Shown here piece by piece: positions 10,625 to 19,664 of a DNA stretch of 46,908 bases. Position 1 is the first letter of the stretch. Each line of letters opens with the position of its first letter. The position numbers and the translations under genes were made by a program. Source of the DNA: an uncultured Granulicella sp. (GTDB lineage Bacteria; Acidobacteriota; Terriglobia; Terriglobales; Acidobacteriaceae); contig CALMVK010000013.1 of assembly GCA_937873145.1 (NCBI GenBank), forward strand, positions 1 through 46,908, given 5' to 3'. Under the pieces are notes generated by a model, which saw nothing but the letters and a program-made list of their open reading frames with translations, made no database searches and had not been told where the DNA came from.

Positions 10625-12574
10625 ATGGGCAGGATTCGCGTACTTTCGGACCAGGTCGCGAACCAGATCGCCGCGGGCGAGGTCGTGGAACGTCCGGCCT
10701 CTGTGATTAAAGAGCTGCTTGAGAACGCGCTGGACGCCGAGGCGACGCGCATTCGCATCGAGGTAGAAGGTGGCGGCCGCAAGCTGATGCGGGTGGTCGA
10801 CAACGGCTGCGGCATGGTTCGCGACGATGCGCTGCTGGCCTTTGAGCGGCATGCGACCTCGAAGTTGCGCAACTCAGACGATCTGCTGTCGATCGCAACG
10901 CTCGGCTTTCGCGGTGAGGCCTTGCCGTCGATCGCCAGCGTGGCGCGGGTCGAACTCGAGACGCGTGCGGTGGAAGATGCGGCAGGTACTGTCGTCGAGA
11001 TCGCAGGAGGCAAGATGCTGCGGGTCGACGAGGCCGGGCTGCCCGCAGGAACGACGATTGCCGTGCGCGATCTGTTCTTCAACACTCCCGCGCGACGCAA
11101 GTTCCTGAAGTCGGAGTCGACCGAGCTCAGCCACATCGCGGCCTTGGTGACGCACTATGCGCTGGCCCATCCAACGCGGCACTTTGAGCTGCACACCACT
11201 ACGCAAGCTCTGCTGGTTGCGCCGGCCGTGGCCGATGCCGGGGAGCGGCTCTTCCAGATCTTCGGCGCGGAGACGGCAGCGCTGATGATTCAGACTGCCG
11301 CAGAGATGGACTTTGCCCGCGCCGGTCTGCCGGAGCCTCCGCCCTGGCGCCGGGAGGAGGACTACGCGGCGCCGGAGCCGGGCTTTCTGCGCGTCAGCGG
11401 CTTCGTCTCGAAACCCGAGCTGCAGAGGCTCAATCGAAACTCTATTTATGTGTTCGTCAACCACCGCCTGGTACGGGACAAACTGGTCCTGCACGCGCTG
11501 GCCGAAGGCTACCGAAACGTCATTCCTCCGGCCAGCTTTCCGGTGGTGCTGCTGTTTTTGGAGATGCCGCCGGGAGAGGTGGATGTAAACGTACATCCGG
11601 CCAAGACCGAGGTGCGCTTCCGCCAGCCGACCTTCGTGCACGACTTTCTGCGTGACACCGTGCGGACGGCGCTGATGAAGACACGACCGGCAGCAAGCTT
11701 TGCCGCAGCGCTGACCGGTGCGCCCTATGCGAGCGCGAGCGCGAGCCTGCTGCTCGACGTGAGTCCCTTGCCGTCCGGGCCGGCACAGCCGTTCTTTACA
11801 CCGCGCCCCGTTGCCGAGTCGGAGCCGTTCGTGGGGCAGGAAGACAGCGCACCCTTTCTGCTTGAGCCCGCGCCTGTGGCGCCTTCTCCAGGGCGGCTGG
11901 CCTTTGGCGAGAGCTCGCTGGCCGTGGGCTATGACGCGCCGATGGAGCGAACACGGGAGAACGGCCGGGTCGTCGAGGAGCCGTCGCTTTACTCGCTGGC
12001 GACGCTGAAGCCGCTGGGCCAGCTGCGCGACTCGTTCATCCTGGCGGTGAATGAGGAGGGGTTGTGGATCGTCGATCAGCATGTAGCGCATGAGCGTGTG
12101 CTCTTTGAACGCATCCTGCGCGAGCGCGATACCGAGCAGGTGCAACGGCAGCGTCTGCTGATGCCTTTGCTGATCGACCTGCTGCCGGCGCAGATGGTGT
12201 CCTTCGCGCGCATCGCCCAGGAGTTGGAGCGAAACGGCTTTGAAGCCGAGCCGTTTGGGCCGCGCACGCTGGCGGTGAAGGCAGCACCGGTAGGCCTTGA
12301 GGGAAAGGAGCTCGAAGGGATGCTGGAGGAGGTGCTCGGCGCCGATGACCGCCTGCAGCAGACCGAAAACGCAGAGGCGCGGCGGCGGCGCATCGCGGCC
12401 AGCATGGCGTGCCATGCGGCGATAAAGATCAACATGCCGCTTGAGCGCGAGAAAATTGAGTGGCTGCTGGCTGAGCTGGGCAAAACCGAACATCCGACCA
12501 GCTGTCCGCACGGGAGGCCGATCGCACTCAGGTATTCTCATAAAGAGATTGAACGGGCGTTTCAGCGCATCTGA
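10625..12574 (+). CDS. mutL: DNA mismatch repair protein MutL
   Basis: A 649-residue mismatch-repair ATPase. The N-terminal GHKL ATPase carries IAAGEVVERPASVIKELLEN (catalytic Glu), VDNGCGM and LGFRGEALPSIASV. The second N-terminal domain has VNVHPAKTEVRF. A linker of about 330-440 rich in Pro and Ala leads to the C-terminal dimerisation domain. That domain holds the endonuclease-type motif from Asp484 (DQHVAHERVLFE) and CPHGRP from Cys627, so it is probably a nicking MutL rather than the E. coli kind. The motif has Val where DQHA is usual. No mutS is in the window. The next gene follows after 147 bases. Confidence 0.93.
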   Translation: MGRIRVLSDQVANQIAAGEVVERPASVIKELLENALDAEATRIRIEVEGGGRKLMRVVDNGCGMVRDDALLAFERHATSKLRNSDDLLSIATLGFRGEALPSIASVARVELETRAVEDAAGTVVEIAGGKMLRVDEAGLPAGTTIAVRDLFFNTPARRKFLKSESTELSHIAALVTHYALAHPTRHFELHTTTQALLVAPAVADAGERLFQIFGAETAALMIQTAAEMDFARAGLPEPPPWRREEDYAAPEPGFLRVSGFVSKPELQRLNRNSIYVFVNHRLVRDKLVLHALAEGYRNVIPPASFPVVLLFLEMPPGEVDVNVHPAKTEVRFRQPTFVHDFLRDTVRTALMKTRPAASFAAALTGAPYASASASLLLDVSPLPSGPAQPFFTPRPVAESEPFVGQEDSAPFLLEPAPVAPSPGRLAFGESSLAVGYDAPMERTRENGRVVEEPSLYSLATLKPLGQLRDSFILAVNEEGLWIVDQHVAHERVLFERILRERDTEQVQRQRLLMPLLIDLLPAQMVSFARIAQELERNGFEAEPFGPRTLAVKAAPVGLEGKELEGMLEEVLGADDRLQQTENAEARRRRIAASMACHAAIKINMPLEREKIEWLLAELGKTEHPTSCPHGRPIALRYSHKEIERAFQRI

Positions 12575-12721
12575 AATAAGAACTGGATTCGGTTCTCGTC
12601 TTCGGCAAATTAGGCCGGCTCTCTATTAGTTTTGACCATCACAATTCTTCCCTTTACAGAAGGGAGCTCATCGGCGTCATGTCAGGTGCATGGCGTCCGA
12701 GCAGGAAGGCAACCTCAGCAC

Positions 12722-14956
12722 ATGACAGACGATCAGAGTTCCGAAACGGCTTCGCCGATAGAAGAGACGGGCTTGGCCGCAGAGAAAGAAGAGACGGGCT
12801 TGGCCGCAGAGAAAGAAGAGACGGGCTTGGCCGCAGAGAAAGAACAGACGGGCTCGGCCGCGGAGAGCAAGACGGATTCTTCTACAGAGAACAAGACGCG
12901 CTCGATTCCACGGCAGACCGTGGTCCCAGCACCTCCTTCGGCCGAGCAGTTTGCGGCAGAACGTACCACGCATTGGCACCAGGATGAGAAGCCCCTGCTG
13001 ACGACGGAGGCGCTGCGCACCTGGCTGAACCGGAGCGGCCTGGTGGCCTTTGGACCGCGGGTGCATCAGTTGGGAGCGCCGGCGCCGTCGCTGGTGGAGG
13101 CTGTTCTGGGCAAGAAGCTCGATGCGGAGGCCGAGCTGGGCGACGTGGAGGCGGCGCGCACGCTGCTGACCCGTCTGATCGCCGACGGCAGCGCTGTGCC
13201 GCTCAACTTACTCGGCGTGACCGGCAGCAAAGGAACGGATGCGCCGGATTATGTGGCTTCCGCGGCCGTATTTTCCTATGTATTTACACTGCGCGGCAAT
13301 AAAATGTGGAAGCAGCCACCGGTCACCTCAGGCGCAGTCAAGGTGTCCCCTTTGGCGCTGGCGACCTACGAGATGCTCTCGGCCAAGGTGACTCTCTCGG
13401 CCTACGATCTAACGACGCAGTTGGGCAAAGAGGTGACAGAAAACGCCGTGCTGCGGGCCTTGACTGAGCTTTGGGGACAACTGCGGGTCATTCCCGTGCC
13501 GCAGACGACGGATAAGGGCGCCGATGCGGGACCGCAAGCGGCCACCTTGTGGGAGCTGACGACAGCACGCTTTACCAAGCAGATCAAAGCAGGCGCGAAT
13601 GCCGGCCAGCCGAGCGCGCTCAGTGCCTTGATCTCGCTTTATCTGGGGCAGGCATTGGCGGCCTCTGAAGAGGAGATCGAGACGTTTCTCTCGCCGCTGG
13701 CTGCGCGCTCACGGGTACGGGATGTGACGCATGCGCTGCTATCGGCGCGCCAGCTCGAGACGATTGTGGTTGAAGGCAAGACCCTGCTGCATGTAGCCGG
13801 AGAGCTGCCGGCCTTCCTTGCGGAAGCTTTGGAGAAAAAGGAACCAGAAACCGCAGAGGCAGGCACGGAGGAATCCGGATCGCGTATTCGCAAGTTTGCC
13901 GCCAAGCCGGGCAGCAAGATCGGCACGGGGCTACGATCAAAAAACACGGGCTCGAAGAGTGCAGGCAAGCCGGCCTTCGGGGGCAAACCGGCCTTTGGCA
14001 AGAGACCGGAGACGGGAGACCGGGAGCGGCGTCCCTTTCAGCGGGAGGGCAAACCTGGCTTTGCGAAGCCACGCTTTGACAAGCCGTGGAATGAGGGCCA
14101 AAGCGAGCGCAAGGCACATCCGGAGAGTGAAGTACCGGGCAGCAGTGCGGAGGGCATGGGCGAAGCGCCCGTGCGCCGTGCGTCTGGACCTAGGCCGGAG
14201 GGTGGAGAGGCTCCTCGGCGCACCTTCAGCAAGCCGGGAACCTTCGGACGCAAACGAGAGGGCTTCAGCGGAGGGTCGGGTGAGGGTCGGCCGCCACGCC
14301 GGGAGTTTGGATCGGGTGAAGGACGGCCGCCACGCCGGGAGTTCGGATCGGGCGAAGGTCGGCCTCCGCGCCGGGAGTTTGGATCAGGTGAGGGACGGCC
14401 GCCACGCCGGGAGTTTGGCGATCGCCCTTCCGGAGGATTCGGGAGAAAGCCTGGTTCCGCAGGCTCGTATCCACCGCGACCCAGGCCGGAGGCTGGCGGT
14501 AAACCATCGTTTGGGGCGAAACCAGGCTTTGGGCGAGATCGCGGTGCCGATCGCGGCGAAGGGTCCGGAGAGGCTCCGCGCAAGGTGTTCCGCAAGTTCG
14601 ACGCGCCGCGTGAAGGCAAGCCCTTTCGTGCGCGGCCGGAGGGTGCGCGACCGCAGAATGCGGAGCGAAGCTTTGAAGGCAAGCCCTTTGCCGGGCGTGC
14701 GGACAACGCGCGGGGTGAGCGCCCGCGAACCGGTTTTGGCGCGCGGCCCGGTTCCGGAGCCAGGCCGACGGACGCTAAGCCGTTTGGCAAAAAGCCAGCC
14801 GCAGGCGGATTTGCGAAGGCTGGTGGACCGTTTGCAAAGTTTGCCGACGGCAAAAAGCCGTTCCGCAAGCCGGGAGCGCCGCGCAAGCCTGCGGGCGGAG
14901 GCAGATCCGGTGGCGGCTTCAATCCAACCAAACGGCGTCCGGAAGGAAATGGGTAA
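12722..14956 (+). CDS. Repeat-rich protein with winged-helix-like core and Gly/Arg/Pro tail
   Basis: A 744-residue protein with three zones. The N-terminus (about 14-62) is four nine-residue repeats of the EETGLAAEK type, acidic and probably disordered. The middle (about 95-375) is an ordered alpha/beta region in which stretches such as VSPLALATYEMLSAKVTLSAYDL and ENAVLRALTELWGQLRVIPV look like winged-helix modules. I have no certain family for it. The tail (about 375-744) is low-complexity, rich in Gly, Arg, Lys, Phe and Pro, with four GSGEGRPPRREF repeats, as in RNA-binding tails of cold-shock helicases. The ATG at 12722 is preferred to an upstream one at 12632 because GGAAGG precedes it and the repeats start soon after. 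It sits 6 bases before cmk, so the two should be co-transcribed. Confidence 0.7.
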   Translation: MTDDQSSETASPIEETGLAAEKEETGLAAEKEETGLAAEKEQTGSAAESKTDSSTENKTRSIPRQTVVPAPPSAEQFAAERTTHWHQDEKPLLTTEALRTWLNRSGLVAFGPRVHQLGAPAPSLVEAVLGKKLDAEAELGDVEAARTLLTRLIADGSAVPLNLLGVTGSKGTDAPDYVASAAVFSYVFTLRGNKMWKQPPVTSGAVKVSPLALATYEMLSAKVTLSAYDLTTQLGKEVTENAVLRALTELWGQLRVIPVPQTTDKGADAGPQAATLWELTTARFTKQIKAGANAGQPSALSALISLYLGQALAASEEEIETFLSPLAARSRVRDVTHALLSARQLETIVVEGKTLLHVAGELPAFLAEALEKKEPETAEAGTEESGSRIRKFAAKPGSKIGTGLRSKNTGSKSAGKPAFGGKPAFGKRPETGDRERRPFQREGKPGFAKPRFDKPWNEGQSERKAHPESEVPGSSAEGMGEAPVRRASGPRPEGGEAPRRTFSKPGTFGRKREGFSGGSGEGRPPRREFGSGEGRPPRREFGSGEGRPPRREFGSGEGRPPRREFGDRPSGGFGRKPGSAGSYPPRPRPEAGGKPSFGAKPGFGRDRGADRGEGSGEAPRKVFRKFDAPREGKPFRARPEGARPQNAERSFEGKPFAGRADNARGERPRTGFGARPGSGARPTDAKPFGKKPAAGGFAKAGGPFAKFADGKKPFRKPGAPRKPAGGGRSGGGFNPTKRRPEGNG
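12761..12868 (+). repeat. Tandem 27-bp repeat, 4 units (last one diverged)
   Basis: Units begin at 12761, 12788, 12815 and 12842. The first three are identical or nearly so and encode EETGLAAEK; the fourth reads EQTGSAAES. In-frame units keep the reading frame whatever the copy number, so the number probably varies between strains. Confidence 0.9.
14273..14416 (+). repeat. Tandem 36-bp repeat, 4 units, encoding GSGEGRPPRREF
   Basis: Units begin at 14273, 14309, 14345 and 14381. The protein sequence is the same in all four while the DNA differs at several third-codon positions, so the repeat is not brand new and the peptide appears to be kept by selection. It lies inside the low-complexity tail of the protein between mutL and cmk. 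Confidence 0.9.
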
Positions 14957-14962
14957 GCCGGC

Positions 14963-15670
14963 ATGGAGCAGGCTTCTAGCTCAGGAAGAACGCGCCCGGT
15001 GATTGCGATTGACGGACCGGCGGGCGCGGGGAAAAGTACGCTGGCGGCGCATCTGGCGCGGCGCTTCGGATTCCTCAATCTGGAGACCGGAGCGATGTAC
15101 CGGGCGCTGGCTCTGAAGGCAATCGAGAGCGACCTCGATGTGGACGATGCGGCGGCCATGGCAGACCTTTGCCGGCGTACGAAGATCGCGCTCGAGCCGA
15201 CGCGGGACGGTAACCGCGTGCTGCTGGACGGACTGGATGTCTCGCGGCGGATCCGGGACGCGGATGTGACAGCGTCGGCGTCGCGGGCTTCGGTGCATGC
15301 TCCGGTGCGGGAGTGGATGGTGGCGCAGCAACAGGCGCTGGGAGCGGCGGGCGGCGTGGTTATGGAAGGCCGGGACATTGGGACCGCGGTGTTTCCGGAT
15401 GCGGAGGTAAAGATCTTTCTGGATGCGGCGCCGGAGGTGCGGGGCAATCGGCGCTTTCGTCAGGTAGCTTCGCATGTGCATGAGACGGCTCCGGTGACAG
15501 AGGCGGCAGTGCTCGACGAGATGAAGGCGCGGGATCTGCGCGATCGCAGCCGGGAGTCAAGCCCTTTGCGGCCTGCGGAAGGGGCGGTTGTGCTCGATTC
15601 CACTGCGATGTCTCTGGATGAGGTTTTGTTGCGCAGCGAGGAGATCGTGCGGGCGCGATGGACAAAATAA
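14963..15670 (+). CDS. cmk: Cytidylate kinase
   Basis: A 235-residue nucleoside monophosphate kinase that phosphorylates CMP and dCMP with ATP. The P-loop is GPAGAGKST near residue 16, directly followed by the family phrase FLNLETGAMYRALAL. VVMEGRDIGTAVFPDAEVKIFLDA gives the central DIGT signature and the LID region follows. The C-terminal stretch VVLDSTAMSLDEVL is also typical. It starts 6 bases after the repeat-rich gene and is probably translated from the same message. Confidence 0.93.
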   Translation: MEQASSSGRTRPVIAIDGPAGAGKSTLAAHLARRFGFLNLETGAMYRALALKAIESDLDVDDAAAMADLCRRTKIALEPTRDGNRVLLDGLDVSRRIRDADVTASASRASVHAPVREWMVAQQQALGAAGGVVMEGRDIGTAVFPDAEVKIFLDAAPEVRGNRRFRQVASHVHETAPVTEAAVLDEMKARDLRDRSRESSPLRPAEGAVVLDSTAMSLDEVLLRSEEIVRARWTK

Positions 15671-15704
15671 GGGTCGATTGGACGCAGGCGCAAGGATTTT
15701 GGAA

Positions 15705-15725
15705 GCAATGAAATAATTTTATTGC
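15705..15725. promoter_or_regulatory. AT-rich 21-bp near-perfect palindrome between cmk and csp
   Basis: The two arms GCAAT(G/A)AAAT pair around a central A, with one mismatched pair. It lies 35 bases after the cmk stop and 136 bases before the cold-shock start. It could be a weak terminator for cmk or a protein-binding site; the absence of a U tract makes a classical terminator unlikely. Confidence 0.35.
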
Positions 15726-15860
15726 GCGGGAGTGTGCCAACCGTGCTACGCTTATCACAACGTTTGGAACAGATTGGTTTTCTGCAATGCGGTACTGAGT
15801 GTCGAACCCCGAATCTGTTTGCTAGCGGCAAATTCAAGAAGCTTTAAGGAAATAACGAAA

Positions 15861-16061
15861 ATGGAACAGGGAACTGTGAAGTGGTTTAACGATGCCAAGG
15901 GGTTTGGCTTCATCAGCCGTCAGAACGGCGAGGACGTGTTTGTTCACTACTCGGCGATCAATTCGAACGGTTTCAAGAGCCTCCAAGAGGGTCAGGCTGT
16001 GCAGTTCAACGTGGTCAAGGGACCGAAGGGCTGGCAGGCATCTGACGTTCAGCCTCTCTAA
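15861..16061 (+). CDS. Cold-shock domain protein (CspA family)
   Basis: A 66-residue single OB-fold nucleic-acid chaperone that melts RNA structure. The RNP1 motif is KGFGFI at about 16-21 and RNP2 is DVFVHY at about 29-34; the N-terminus [14 protein letters not shown] is standard for the family. An AAGGA box lies about 11 bases before the ATG. About 190 bases separate it from cmk, enough room for its own promoter and a long leader of the kind that controls cold-shock genes, although a cold-box was not identified. Confidence 0.93.
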   Translation: MEQGTVKWFNDAKGFGFISRQNGEDVFVHYSAINSNGFKSLQEGQAVQFNVVKGPKGWQASDVQPL

Positions 16062-16126
16062 TCCGATGGCATCGTGAGCGGCTCCTGTTTGGAGTAACTC
16101 CCACGATCTTCAATAGCAGATTTGCG

Positions 16127-16152
16127 ACGGGAATAGCTTCGGCTGTTCCCGT
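16127..16152 (+). terminator. Strong hairpin with UUCG loop after the cold-shock gene
   Basis: An 11-bp stem (one G-U pair) starting ACGGGAATAGC closes on a TTCG tetraloop. It lies 65 bases after the csp stop. Downstream bases are only mildly T-rich, so it may be a terminator or an mRNA-stabilising end. Confidence 0.6.
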
Positions 16153-16545
16153 TCGGATTTAAAGCTGTTGCTTCCCTTCCCTCGCCGAAGGTACTTCCTC
16201 TCCCCCTTTTTCACACAAAGTCTTCAGGAATATGGACTTAGGTCTGGACTTCGGTAGTGTCCTCATTGGTTTGCGCAGCTATTCATTCTTGGTAGCCTAG
16301 ACTTCTCTATTGGCGGATTCGCCTCCCACTCTTTCCCATTTCCCTTCTTCCGGCCTCCAGTACATTACTCCGATCCTAGTGAAAGATTTGGGGAGGCTAA
16401 CTTTACTGGCTCGATAGGCATACCGGAACCAGGGCTCGTGGTTCTCCCCGGAAAACCTTTGTACTTACTAACTCTGACCCGCGCACGAACTCCTCCTTTG
16501 GAACCTGACTAGTAAGGTATGTGTTATTGGAAGGAATTCGGGCCG

Positions 16546-16721
16546 CATCACAAACCTTCAATAATGTTGAAAAACTTGGATCGCCGAAACTTCGTAAAAA
16601 CACATCGCGCGAAGATGCTCCATATGCGACGTTTGCGATTCAGGTGAGCCTCAGGCATCCTCTGTTTTGACCCTCAGCGGCGAATCGTGAAGTTTTTCAA
16701 CACCATTTTTAGTTTGTGATG
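16546..16721 (+). repeat. MITE-like inverted-repeat element, copy A (176 bp)
   Basis: The ends are imperfect inverted repeats of about 33 bases: both read inward from CATCACAAAC and both contain TGTTGAAAAACTT. The interior matches copies at 30350 and 39866, especially the block around GTGAGCC and CCTCAGCGGCGAAT. No transposase is encoded, so movement would need an enzyme supplied from elsewhere. Confidence 0.75.
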
Positions 16722-16909
16722 AGCCTGACAAAGCATGCTTGATCCTTCAGGGCATTGAGTCAGGCTGCACCGGTCGGACGCGCAAGACGAAGCATACCCG
16801 TCACGAAAACCAGAGCTGCCTCTTCCGTAATCTGGCCTTCGTTCGAGGCCCATGATCCCTGTCGACTGCAGAGATCGACAGTGCAACAGGCCGAGCGAGG
16901 TATTGAGCA

Positions 16910-18319
16910 TCAGCGGCCGGTCTGCACTTGAGAACCGGTTGAGAGCGGAACGGCAGGCCGTCCCAGAACGATGTCCAGCAACCATTCCACAAGAATTCTG
17001 CTTTGTTGGGCCAGGCTTGGCATTTTCGCTAAGTAAATCGCGCGCCACATCGCCCAGGCGAGTGTTCCGGAGAAGTTTCGACCGTAGACCCTGGCGACCC
17101 CGGAGTGTCGTCCGACCAGTGCGAGTTCGCCGACAGGGGTGTAACGAAACTCCTGGAGTGGGCCGTTCCGCAGCGTACTGACGATGTTGGCGGCGAGTAG
17201 CTTCCCTTCACGCGTGGCGTTCTGCGCGGTAGGCGCGTAGGTGCCCTTACCGCCTGGTTGGGGAATCTCCGCGCAGTCTCCCAGGGCCCAGACACCCGCG
17301 TGTCCGCTGACCTGCATGCAGCCGTTGACGACAAGGCCGTGATGCTTGCCCTTTTGCGCGGGCAGGTCTTTCAGTAAAGGGTTCGGAGTGACTCCAGCGG
17401 CCCAAATAAGCGTGTCGGAGGCGATGCGCTCACCGCCTTCTATTTCGACAAAGTCGCTTCCGGCACCTGCAATCTTTGCCCCGAGTCGCACCTCCGTGCC
17501 ACGCTGTTTCAGCTTTTCCGTGGCATACGCAGCGAGCTCGGGCGTGATTTCCGGCAGCAGACGGTCGCCCGGATGAATGATGATCGTGCGCACTTCAGAC
17601 GGATCAATACGCGGAAAGCTTTGGACGTTGGAACGCACGAGATCGTTGATTGCGGCCATGGTTTCCACGCCTGTGTAGCCACCGCCACCCACCACAAAGG
17701 TCAGCAGTTCCTTCCTCTTGCCACTGTCCGGCTCCACGCTGGCGCGCTCGATGCAGGCAGAGACGTGATGAAATGCACGTGAGGCATCCTGCAGCCTCTT
17801 CATCGGAATTGCGTTCTCGGCAACCCCGGGCGTGTTGTGAAAGTTCACCACGGAGCCGAGGGCAAGCACCAGGTGATCACCAGCCAGGATTTGTTGCGCG
17901 GGATCGAGCTGGCCATCTCCCGTGGAGACATCGGCTGTACGCTTTTCAAGATTGATTTTTGTGACGCTTCCCTGCGTAAAGCTGACGCGCTTGCCAAGCA
18001 AGCGCACAGGGCTGACGATTTCACTTGTTTCCAGCTCTCCGCCAGCGGCTTCCGTCAGCATCGGCGTAAACAGAAGGTAATTGTCTTCGTCGATGAGGAG
18101 GATTTCGCCATTGTCCTTATCGGGTAGCAGCCGGGCGAGCTCGCGGGCGACGGCGGCACCCGCGAAGCCGGCCCCAAGGATGAGGAAGCGCTTCCCTTTT
18201 GCAAGCCCGGCATTGGCGCTTCGTTGTTCCATGCGTCGCAGCGCAGCTCTGAGGGCGTAGACCATTGCTATGGCGACACCTACCTTAGCGGCAGACCGGG
18301 TTGTTCGTCGCAAACTCAT
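16910..18319 (-). CDS. Type II NADH dehydrogenase / FAD-dependent pyridine nucleotide oxidoreductase
   Basis: A 469-residue flavoprotein that should pass electrons from NADH to quinone at the membrane without pumping protons. The FAD site GAGFAG is at 49-54, the NAD site VVGGGGYTGVE lies mid-protein, and the second FAD motif WALGDCAEIP comes later, followed by the APTAQNATREGKLLA segment typical of NDH-2. A hydrophobic N-terminal segment (about 10-28) may help anchor it. The ATG at 18319 is chosen because AGAGGAG precedes it; frames further upstream lack homology. It follows two decayed genes on the same strand but appears intact. It could feed the respiratory operon downstream in the window. 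Confidence 0.85.
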   Translation of the reverse strand: MSLRRTTRSAAKVGVAIAMVYALRAALRRMEQRSANAGLAKGKRFLILGAGFAGAAVARELARLLPDKDNGEILLIDEDNYLLFTPMLTEAAGGELETSEIVSPVRLLGKRVSFTQGSVTKINLEKRTADVSTGDGQLDPAQQILAGDHLVLALGSVVNFHNTPGVAENAIPMKRLQDASRAFHHVSACIERASVEPDSGKRKELLTFVVGGGGYTGVETMAAINDLVRSNVQSFPRIDPSEVRTIIIHPGDRLLPEITPELAAYATEKLKQRGTEVRLGAKIAGAGSDFVEIEGGERIASDTLIWAAGVTPNPLLKDLPAQKGKHHGLVVNGCMQVSGHAGVWALGDCAEIPQPGGKGTYAPTAQNATREGKLLAANIVSTLRNGPLQEFRYTPVGELALVGRHSGVARVYGRNFSGTLAWAMWRAIYLAKMPSLAQQSRILVEWLLDIVLGRPAVPLSTGSQVQTGR

Positions 18320-18350
18320 TGATTCTCCTCTGTGACTTGCCATGTTGCTT

Positions 18351-18971
18351 TTATTCGTTGCTACTGCCAGGTTCAGAGATGACCAGACTCGCGGAGTGCC
18401 GTTCATTACCGGTTTCCGCAAGGTGATACGCCGCTCCAATCAGGGCGATGTGGGAGAAAGCCTGCGGGAAGTTTCCCACCAGACGGTTCCGGTGCGTGTT
18501 GTACTCCTCCGAGAGCAGGCCCGTATCGGTTGCCAGTGAGAGCAGCTTCTCAAACAGGGCTTTCGCCTCGTCGTCGCGACCCACGAGCTTCAGGTTGGTG
18601 ACGAGCCAGAAGCTGCAGGCGAGAAACTTGCCTTCGCTGCCGGGAAGCCCATCGCCAGCTTTGCTGGTGTCGTAGCGCATCACCAGACCGTCTTCGGTGA
18701 GGTGCTGCTGTATTGCTGTCACCGTACCCTGGATGCGCGGGTCGTAGGTGGTTTCCAGGATGAGCGTGTGCGGTTCGTAACGGCGCGAGGTCCTGGTGAC
18801 CTCACCCACCGGAGCAAGCCGCCAGAAGCCGTTCTTTTCGCTGCCGAGCAGGCTGGCGAAGCAGGCGTCCGAGGCAAAGTTCGGCCAGCAGAGCCAATCG
18901 ATCGAACCGTTGCGGCCGACCAGCGCCGCGGTACGGCCGTCCCCGATCAGAGCATAGTCTTCAATGCGCAC
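18351..18971 (-). pseudogene. GH15 glucoamylase-like remnant: both ends joined in frame, catalytic middle missing
   Basis: The 206-residue frame starts from GTG at 18971, preceded by GGGGAG. Residues 1-76 are the N-terminal trehalase-like domain of GH15 enzymes (RIEDYALIGDGRTAALVGRN, SIDWLCWPNF). From about residue 77, near base 18740, it jumps to the C-terminal end of the catalytic domain (EGKFLACSFWLVTNL, LLSEEYNTHRNRLVGNFPQAF). Family members are about 600 residues, so roughly 400 residues including both catalytic glutamates are gone, while the frame stays open. Most likely a deletion-derived pseudogene; a retained mini-protein is a weaker alternative. It follows the SDR remnant by 10 bases. 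Confidence 0.8.
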
Positions 18972-18981
18972 GGCTGCTCCC

Positions 18982-19664
18982 CTACTGCTCGTGGTAACGA
19001 CGCATGAGGCCACCGTCGATCTCATAGGTGAAGCCTGTAATGTAGCCGGCTTTGTCCGACGCGAGAAAGGCTGCGAGGTCCGCGACATCTTCAAGAGTTT
19101 CCAAGCGGTTCAGAGGAACGTTGGCAAGCAGCGACTTCATCTCGCCCTTGTTGGCCGTCAGCTTCTTGTCGATCGGCGTCTCGATCGCCCCTGACGCGAT
19201 GTTGTTGACCGTGACATCCAAGTGACCCAACTCAACCGCTAGATCGCGCATACCGCCCTTGCTCATGCAGTAGGTAACAAAGTTGGGCAAAATCATGTCC
19301 TCATGAACTGAACTGATGTTGATGATGCGACCCGGTTTCCTGGCGGCTTCGAGCCTTTGCACAAAATACTGCGAAAGAAAGATCCCTTCAGGTTGACGCG
19401 GAGCACCTTGTCGTAATCGGCTTCCTGGACCGAACTTGTCGTAGGCGGCATAACGATGCTTCTTGATGTCTCCCGTGTTCGTCGCGTCGGCCTGCACGAG
19501 GATTGCCTGGGAGTCAGCCTGTTGCACTCTTTGCAACGTATGGTCGACACCCTCGGGAGGGCCGATGTAGTCGACGGCCACTTTGGCAACTTCTTGGCGG
19601 TACTCTGGCCTATGCCGGAGCTCGATCCGGTGACCATCGCAACCCTGTTCTGCAACAGAGCCAT
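18982..19664 (-). pseudogene. Frameshifted short-chain dehydrogenase (glucose 1-dehydrogenase type)
   Basis: The protein is spread over two frames. It starts MALLQNRVAMVTGSSSGIGQ at 19664, switches frame near 19600, loses the NNAG segment near 19430, passes through EADYDKVLRVNLKGSFF, switches again near 19375 and finishes with RIINISSVHEDM, YCMSKGG and the family ending ITGFTYEIDGGLMRRYHEQ. A further small deletion lies after the catalytic YCMSK. With at least three lesions it cannot make an active enzyme. It precedes the GH15 remnant in what was probably one operon. Confidence 0.8.

Larger units (their letters stand above)
16062..16909. other. Gene-poor 848-base stretch
   Basis: It holds the hairpin at 16127-16152 and copy A of the inverted-repeat element at 16546-16721. 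No convincing gene was found on either strand. A short minus-strand frame at about 16755-16860 reading GQITEEAALVFVTGMLRL resembles the tail of a lost protein, but cannot be assigned. The sequence at 16160-16540 has lower GC and looks like decayed or non-coding DNA. Confidence 0.5.

Noticed and set aside
10874-12541. 555-residue minus-strand frame opposite mutL
   Set aside because: mutL is certain; this frame is rich in Arg, His and Gln and lacks motifs, as expected for a shadow.
14273-14416. Regular 36-bp units that might suggest a CRISPR array
   Set aside because: There are no spacers; the units are directly tandem, in frame and coding.
14038-15447. 469-residue minus-strand frame opposite the repeat-rich gene and cmk
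   Set aside because: The repeats create long open frames on both strands; cmk fixes the true direction and the plus-strand gene has a ribosome site.
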